Source: an uncultured Eubacteriales bacterium (GTDB taxonomy: Bacteria > Bacillota > Clostridia > Christensenellales > Pumilibacteraceae). From it: a DNA stretch of 8,706 nucleotides. Numbering within the stretch: the stretch's first letter is position 1; each line of letters opens with the position of its first letter. Of this stretch, positions 6,283-8,706 are shown in pieces. The notes under the pieces were generated by a model. The model saw only the letters and a program-made list of their open reading frames with translations. It had not been told where the DNA came from and did no database searches. A program made the translations under genes and the position numbers. The DNA is taken from NCBI GenBank assembly GCA_900555875.1, contig USNB01000046.1:1-8706 (forward strand). The letters are read 5' to 3'.

Positions 6283-6948
6283 ATGGATAAAAAAACAGTA
6301 GACGCAGTCGCAAACAGTCCGCTCATGCGCGGAGTGACCGACGTTGACAAGCTGCTCGGATGCTTCGGCGCGGTCAAACGCAGATATCCGAAGGACGCGG
6401 AGATAGTGGGCTACGGCAACGGAGCCGCTATAGCCGTAGTAACGAGAGGATCCGCATATGCTGTCAGCGAAGACTGGTCGGGAAACCGCAATATAATAAA
6501 CGTGATAGAGGAAGGCGGAGTTTACGGCATAGCTTACGTATATTCGGCGCGCGTAGTTACGACCCGGCTCGTTGCCGCGGAGGAATGCGAGGCGGTGGTC
6601 ATGGACGGCGAAAGACTGCACAGACCTTGCGAGAGATCGTGCAACGACCATATGACTTTTCTGCATAACGCGCTGTACGTCGTATCCAATGCGAGCGTAA
6701 ACTTTCTGGAAAAGATCGAACACCTTTCGCGCCGTTCGTTGCGGGATAAAGTCATGTCATACCTTACGGCGCAGTCCATAAAATGCGGCAGCCGCGAATT
6801 CGACATCCCCTTTTCTCGCCAGGAGCTCGCAGACTGGCTCGCTGCCGACAGGAGCGCCCTTTCCGCGGAGCTCAGCCGTATGAGAGCGGACGGACTCATC
6901 GATTATAATATGCGCAGGTTCAGACTTCTCAAAACGGACAACGAATAA
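6283..6948 (+). CDS. Crp/Fnr-family transcriptional regulator
   Basis: A 221-residue regulator with an N-terminal effector domain of cNMP-binding shape (about 10-110), a long dimerisation helix (about 120-155) and a C-terminal winged helix-turn-helix. The recognition part is FSRQELADWLAADRSALSAE (177-196), followed by LSRMRADGLIDY (197-208). The phosphate-binding cassette of cAMP-binding Crp is not conserved (the segment around 76-95 reads EEGGVYGIAYVYSARV), so cAMP is unlikely as effector. The N-terminal cysteine cluster of FNR is absent. Five cysteines remain (27, 102, 116, 120, 168), with 116 and 120 spaced CxxxC just before the dimer helix and followed by a His. The ATG start at 6283 has GGAG 5 bases upstream. 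The in-frame upstream codons would run through the operator and were rejected. It is divergent from the transporter operon and convergent with the hydrogenase gene. The signal sensed is unknown; redox, CO or NO are possibilities only by family analogy. Confidence 0.93.
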   Translation: MDKKTVDAVANSPLMRGVTDVDKLLGCFGAVKRRYPKDAEIVGYGNGAAIAVVTRGSAYAVSEDWSGNRNIINVIEEGGVYGIAYVYSARVVTTRLVAAEECEAVVMDGERLHRPCERSCNDHMTFLHNALYVVSNASVNFLEKIEHLSRRSLRDKVMSYLTAQSIKCGSREFDIPFSRQELADWLAADRSALSAELSRMRADGLIDYNMRRFRLLKTDNE

Positions 6949-6984
6949 CAGACTTCGCGCGCGTATACCGCCGCGGCATTATGA

Positions 6985-7016
6985 AAACGGATCCGACGAT
7001 CTTGTCGGATCCGTTT
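6985..7016. terminator. Bidirectional terminator between regulator and hydrogenase
   Basis: AAACGGATCCGAC (6985-6997) and its complement (7004-7016) form a perfect 13-bp stem with a 6-base loop. ATGA and TCAT can pair on the outside across a one-base bulge. The minus-strand transcript (hydrogenase) has UUUUC after the stem; the plus-strand transcript (regulator) has UUUC. It sits in the 84-base gap between two convergent stop codons, as expected for a shared terminator. Confidence 0.8.
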
Positions 7017-7032
7017 CATCATGCTGTGATCA

Positions 7033-8706
7033 TCAATATTTATCTCTCTGTACGTAGCCGGTATGCAGACACTCGTGAGCCTTGTGGCTGCCCGGTTCGC
7101 CGAAGTATTCGCCGTAAAGCATGTGTATGGTGGGACTGTCGTGCGAAGAACGGAATTCCGTTTTCTTGTCGAACGCATACAGAGCTTTGGCACGCAGACC
7201 TTTGAGATCCGTCGGACCGTTGCGTATACTGTCGGACAGCGTGGGCTGACCTCCGCCGTTGACGCAACCGCCCGGACATGCCATGATCTCGACAAAGTGA
7301 TAATCTTTCTTGCCGCTCCTGATCGCCTCGACGAGCTTTCTCGCGTTCGCAAGCCCGGACGCGACGGCGACCTTGACGGTGATGCCGGCCACCTTGTATT
7401 TGGCTTCCTTTATGGGATTGGTACCGCGCACTTCTTTGAAATCGATTACTTCGAACTTGCCGTCGAGCATATGGGCTGCCGTGCGGAGAGCTGCTTCCAT
7501 TACGCCGCCCGTAGCTCCGAATATGGCGCCTCCGCCCGTAGCGATACGGAACGGATCGTCATACTTTTCTTCGGGAAGCTCGGTGAATTTTATTCCCGCA
7601 GTCTTTATCATCTTCGCAAGTTCGCGCGTCGTGAGCGCGACGTCCACGTCCTTTACGAATTCGGGACGACCGACTTCAAACTTCTTCGCCGTGCACGGTA
7701 TCACGCTGACGACGAACAGATCTTCGGGATCGATATCGTTCTTTTCGCAGTAATACGTCTTGAGCACTGCGCCGAACATCTGCTGCGGCGACTTGCAGGT
7801 GGAGATGTGCGGAAGCATGTCGGGATAAGTATGTTCCATGAATTTTACCCATCCCGGGCAGCATGACGTGAACATGGGAAGCGGCTTGCCTGTTTTGATG
7901 CGGTCTACAAGTTCGTTCGCTTCTTCCATTATGGTAAGATCGGCGGTAACGTCCATGTTGAACACTTCGACGTTGCCCAGCCTGCGTATAGCAGCCACCA
8001 TACGGCCTTCGACGTTAGTCCCGACCGGGTAACCGAACTCCTCTCCGAGCGTAGCCCTGACGGAAGGCGCGGTAAAGAATACCACCTTCTTATCGGGATC
8101 TGCTATTGCTTTCCATACCTCGTCGACATTGCTCTTTTCCGTCAGCGCGCCCACGGGACATGCGACGATGCACTGTCCGCAGCCGACGCAGTTGGACTCT
8201 ATGGCTGGACGCTCGAACGCAGGACCTATATGTACGGCATACCCTCTGCCGATGGGCCCGATCGCTTCTATGCCCTGCAGGTTCTTGCATGCCGCCACGC
8301 AACGGCGGCAGTTGATGCACTTATCGTTATCGCGCACAAGGAAGGGCGACGACGTGTCCGGCGGAGTTGCCTGAGCGGGCGAGGCAAACCGGTCTTCGTC
8401 TGCGCCGTATTCAAGGGAAAGTCTCTGCAATTCGCATGACGTGTTCCTCGGACACGACAAACATTTTTTCTTATGAGACGAAAGCAGAAGTTCGAGAGTC
8501 ATCTTACGCGACTGTCTGCACTTCGGGGTGTTCGTCTGCACTTCCATTCCCTCGCTTACGGGATATACGCATGCGGCGACGAGTCCGCGCGCTCCCGTCG
8601 CTTCCACGACGCACATGCGGCAGGATCCCGCGCAGTTGACGCCCTTGAGATAGCAGAGGGTGGGTATTTCCACATTCGCGGCTTGTGCCGCCTGCAGTAT
8701 AGTGCT
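7033..8706 (-). CDS. hydA: [FeFe]-hydrogenase catalytic subunit, 5' end cut by window
   Basis: 557 residues are in view and the frame stays open to the window edge. The first codons (STILQAAQAANVEIPTLCYL) are clearly part of the 2Fe-2S domain, so the in-frame GTG at 8671-8673 is internal and only about 10-20 residues should be missing. Numbering from the first visible codon, cluster ligands are: 2Fe-2S C18, C29, C32, C46 (with an extra C25); His-Cys3 4Fe-4S H78, C82, C85, C91; two ferredoxin 4Fe-4S sites, C130/133/136/140 and C173/176/179/183. The H-cluster motifs are L1 TSCCPGW (C282 proton-relay, C283 ligand), L2 IPCTAKKFE (C338) and L3 MACPGGCVNGGGQP (C477, C481). The enzyme catalyses reversible H2 formation in the cytoplasm. 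This architecture is shared by monomeric clostridial HydA and by HndD/HydA of NAD(P)-linked, often electron-bifurcating, complexes. The C-terminus (GEPGSHKAHECLHT) resembles the latter, so hydB/hydC-like genes may lie upstream outside the window. In L2 the usual Met is Ile336 (ATA, 7699-7701). Confidence 0.96.
   Translation of the reverse strand, partial: STILQAAQAANVEIPTLCYLKGVNCAGSCRMCVVEATGARGLVAACVYPVSEGMEVQTNTPKCRQSRKMTLELLLSSHKKKCLSCPRNTSCELQRLSLEYGADEDRFASPAQATPPDTSSPFLVRDNDKCINCRRCVAACKNLQGIEAIGPIGRGYAVHIGPAFERPAIESNCVGCGQCIVACPVGALTEKSNVDEVWKAIADPDKKVVFFTAPSVRATLGEEFGYPVGTNVEGRMVAAIRRLGNVEVFNMDVTADLTIMEEANELVDRIKTGKPLPMFTSCCPGWVKFMEHTYPDMLPHISTCKSPQQMFGAVLKTYYCEKNDIDPEDLFVVSVIPCTAKKFEVGRPEFVKDVDVALTTRELAKMIKTAGIKFTELPEEKYDDPFRIATGGGAIFGATGGVMEAALRTAAHMLDGKFEVIDFKEVRGTNPIKEAKYKVAGITVKVAVASGLANARKLVEAIRSGKKDYHFVEIMACPGGCVNGGGQPTLSDSIRNGPTDLKGLRAKALYAFDKKTEFRSSHDSPTIHMLYGEYFGEPGSHKAHECLHTGYVQRDKY

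Noticed and set aside
7063..7866. Plus-strand open frame of 267 codons opposite the hydrogenase
   Set aside because: It is antisense to the H-cluster domain of the hydrogenase and has no recognisable features.
8671..8673. In-frame GTG as the start of the hydrogenase
   Set aside because: The frame continues upstream to the window edge, and those codons encode the expected beginning of the 2Fe-2S domain. The GTG is therefore an internal Val.

Overview
The window looks like chromosomal DNA from a strictly anaerobic, fermentative Gram-positive bacterium of the Clostridia type. This is inferred from a clostridial-type multi-cluster [FeFe]-hydrogenase, the frequent use of ATA codons, strong AGGAGG-like ribosome binding sites, consensus sigma-A promoters and a solute-binding lipoprotein. 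The genus cannot be named from the sequence. There is no phage, IS, CRISPR or toxin-antitoxin content. Apart from the first 212 bases and a few short intergenic gaps, the window is densely coding. All genes except one lie on the minus strand.

Left end (1-367): positions 1-212 hold no gene but carry two large inverted repeats lying back to back. One is a bulged hairpin (105-161). The other is a perfect 32-bp-arm palindrome (161-228) whose right arm includes the 3' end of a tRNA-Ser(CGA) gene (213-301, minus). The tRNA has a plausible promoter of its own, downstream of glgP.

Glycogen/maltodextrin unit (368-4236, minus): malQ (4-alpha-glucanotransferase) followed by glgP (glycogen/maltodextrin phosphorylase). 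They are 41 bp apart and read from a near-consensus promoter at 4263-4292. MalQ disproportionates short maltodextrins into longer chains, and GlgP phosphorolyses these to glucose-1-phosphate.

Transport and regulator unit (4313-6948): a lipoprotein solute-binding protein and an SsuC/TauC-like ABC permease form a minus-strand operon with no ATPase gene in the window. A Crp/Fnr-family regulator is transcribed divergently from it. The spacer between them contains a perfect consensus promoter for the regulator, an A/T-rich minus-strand -10 region lacking a good -35 for the transporter, and a perfect 10-4-10 palindrome. That palindrome lies just downstream of the regulator's predicted start and about 41.5 bp upstream of one predicted transporter start. 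This geometry suggests autorepression combined with class-II activation of the transporter.

Right end (6985-8706): a bidirectional terminator separates the regulator from a convergent [FeFe]-hydrogenase catalytic subunit whose 5' end runs off the window. It carries the 2Fe-2S, His-Cys3 4Fe-4S, two 4Fe-4S and H-cluster domains seen in HydA/HndD-type NAD(P)-linked hydrogenases, with one substitution (Met to Ile) in the L2 H-cluster motif.
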